Assembly (NCBI RefSeq): GCF_905475395.1
Contig: NC_058338.1
Coordinates: 72,675,435-72,739,434, forward strand
Reading direction: 5' to 3'
Source: Chrysoperla carnea
Taxonomy: Eukaryota; Arthropoda; Insecta; Neuroptera; Chrysopidae
Length of the DNA stretch: 64,000 nt
The stretch's first letter is position 1; every line of letters starts with the position of its first letter. Shown here in pieces: positions 61,992-64,000 of the stretch. The translations under genes and the position numbers were made by a program. The notes under the pieces were generated by a model that was not told where the DNA came from, searched no databases, and worked only from the letters and a program-made list of their open reading frames with translations.

Positions 61992-62396
61992 ATGAAAGCT
62001 TTGGAAAATTGCGAAACCCCCTGTCCCGGTGCTTTAGAGCAGGACATGGCAGGGGCACAAGATACAATTTATTTGTGTAATTTTCGTGTTTCGGTTGATG
62101 GTGAATGGTTATGTTTAAAAGAATTACATGATGTTGAATTCAATATGCAAGATTCATTTATTCAATCGCAGGTTATATCACCTGAAGTACCCTGCAATTT
62201 ATTGGGTATGTTCACTTATATACAATCATTTTTTACGTCTTTATGGATGTTTTTTTTTTTGTGGTTGACCTTGTCTCATCAATGACCAAATTGTTAATTT
62301 CTGTTCATTTTTAATAAATATTTTGTTATGTTTTCTTATTCTACAGATATTACCGGTAAAGTGACACACTTAAGTGATTATCAATTTTTTTGCTGA
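61992..62396 (+). CDS. Probable first coding exon plus possible short second exon, product unknown
   Basis: The ATG at 61992 starts a 71-codon open stretch: CETPCPGALEQDMAGAQDTI, then YLCNFRVSVDGEWLCLKELH, then a region ending PEVPCNLL. A phase-1 donor (TTGG/GTATGT) ends it at 62205. The balanced, GC-richer composition and codon use look like real protein. An acceptor (TTCTACAG) at 62346 would add DITGKVTHLSDYQFFC-stop (62347-62396), giving 87 aa in all. Alternatively this exon joins exons beyond the window. I do not recognise the family. It may be an alternative first exon of the same gene as 58140, since both end in phase 1. Confidence 0.5.
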
Positions 62397-64000
62397 GGGT
62401 GTGAATGTTTATGACTCAATATGGACAAACGTCACGACTCTCGACCAAAAGAAGCCTAAAGATTAGTTTAAAAATTTTTAATTTGAATATTTTTCACAGC
62501 TGGACACGACATTATTGCACTTATCAAAATGTTTTCATATTGTTATTATTGAAAAAGTTGCGCTGAATAATCACAAACAAAATTCAGCAAATTTTATTTA
62601 CACAAATTCATATGAGATAGTTTTACTTACGACGTTATGAGCATTTCAATTTTGAAATCAAAATTTTTTCTGTTCAGATGTAATTTTGAAAAAAGCCGGA
62701 AACTATTTCAAAAGTCGTTTTTAAGAAAAGTCAAAAATGTCAAGTAAAGTTTTATACAAAAACAGTAGAAAATTTAAGTATCTGCGAGAATATTAAAGCT
62801 CTAATTTTAATCTTTATAGTATAGCTACAAAATATCGAGATGAAAAAATGATAATAAATTTTTCTTATTTTTTTATCTTTGGAAATTCAGAAATTCTGAC
62901 CTTAATGTTTCAACTGAACTAAAATATTTTGATTTTATCACTGAAGTGACTGGACTATTTATTAGCACATTCGCACAAAATGTCTTCTTTTACTTTAAGA
63001 TCTGGAGGAGAGGAATCAAAAGTTTTGACTTTTTTAAATATCTTAAGAAAAAGCTTAAAGATTTGAATTAAGGTTGAAAATTTATGAATAGCGAAGTTAA
63101 CAATAAATAGTGTCCCCGTTGCCGATAATGACATCATGCTTTTAATTTTTCGATGCTTTAACATTCCACCAGCGGTATTACATCATCTTGCCCATAGATT
63201 AATGTAATATGCACAAAAAAATTTTTTAAATTAATAATGCGCCAGATACAACAGGCCATAGATATTTTCATCGATTTGCTTATGTTTCGGATAGTTGTCA
63301 ACTATTCAACTAAAAATCTAATATATTTTACCTTTATCAAACAACAATTTTTGACAAAGATAGAATATTCGTGATATGTGTTTACTTGATTGACATCTAT
63401 CCGAAAGAAAAAAAAGATATTTTTTTTAATGAACAGTCCCTATCAAAACTTCATCCCTTATACGGCGGAAACGTAAAGGAATGTTAACGCTTGCAGAATT
63501 GCCGCGTTGAATGAAAAAGTATGAGGGCAACTAATTATTTTTTTAATAATGAATTCCAGCTTCGCAGCAAAATGTGTGTACTAATTTTTACATGTTTGCT
63601 TATTGCTGCTACGATTTTGCGGTGTTTCCTGCAATTTACCTTATTAGAAAAATTAAATGCCCTTTTTAAGAAAATACAAGGGAAATACTCAAATTTACCC
63701 TATTTTTTTTTATTTATAAAAACACTTGAACAATACTTACAAGTGTCGATATTTAGAATACACTATATTACCACAGACTTTATTAAATGTAGACTGATAG
63801 TGTTTTATAAGATAATTTTAAATTAGTTTTTTAACATGAATGCAATTATTTTTGAATAGCCATTTGAATAATTTACAAAATATTTTTTTTTTTTTTCATA
63901 TATCTATAATTTATATTAGTTTTTTATTTTAGTTACCATATTTTTTGAATATAACTCTTTAAGAAATATCTACTCATAATTTTATAAATTACTAGCTGTA
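62397..64000. other. Right end of window, no further exon recognised
   Basis: AT-rich sequence with two chance ORFs (62955-63164 on -, 63521-63826 on +) that show no domain or codon signal. Further exons of the 58140/61992 gene could lie beyond 64000. Confidence 0.4.

Noticed and set aside
1-64000. CRISPR array, bacterial operon, prophage or toxin-antitoxin system
   Set aside because: The window is eukaryotic: spliced genes, SINE and DNA transposons. No regularly spaced short direct repeats were seen.

Overview
This is an AT-rich nuclear DNA window from an animal, almost certainly an insect. It has long AT-rich introns and intergenic stretches, GT-AG introns, a tRNA-derived SINE, many foldback or inverted-repeat elements, and fragments resembling known insect dispersed repeats. 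The order cannot be fixed from the sequence alone. I see no bacterial, viral or CRISPR features.

Three genes can be reconstructed codon by codon. (1) A UBR1/UBR2-type N-recognin E3 ubiquitin ligase on + at 13976-19727: one coding intron, 1817 aa. (2) SET-binding factor (Sbf, MTMR5/MTMR13 family) on - at 30923-49089: 25 coding exons that join in frame to 2036 aa. Its order is DENN, SBF2 region, GRAM, catalytically dead myotubularin domain, C1 zinc finger, C-terminal PH. (3) A Rab33-type small GTPase on + at 51209-53286: 4 exons, 208 aa, C-terminal CFC. Sbf and Rab33 are head to head, about 2.1 kb apart. DENN proteins such as Sbf are Rab GEFs and Rab33 is a Golgi/autophagy Rab, so both belong to membrane traffic, but nothing here shows that they act on each other. 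At the right side are two likely first coding exons of unrecognised product (58140-58338 and 61992-62205). Both end in the same splice phase, so they could be alternative starts of one gene running off the window.

Layout: 1-12.9 kb is gene-free and repeat-rich (SINE with target duplication at 3.9-4.2 kb, tRNA-like relic at 4.7 kb, foldbacks at 2.3-2.96 kb and 8.2-10.1 kb). 13-20 kb is the UBR gene. 20-30.8 kb is AT-rich and gene-free, with two copies of one foldback element and several dispersed repeats. 30.9-49.1 kb is Sbf, whose introns hold a hAT-like end, a nested retrotransposon tail, and small inverted-repeat elements. 51.2-53.3 kb is Rab33. 53.3-64 kb is mostly repeats, including a 1.2 kb element at 56276-57497 with 14-bp terminal inverted repeats and a perfect 8-bp target duplication.

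The items most worth a second look are this 1.2 kb element, the nearly intronless UBR gene with a 30-nt A tract 53 nt after its stop, the C1 domain and dead phosphatase motif of Sbf, and the paired unrecognised first exons on the right.
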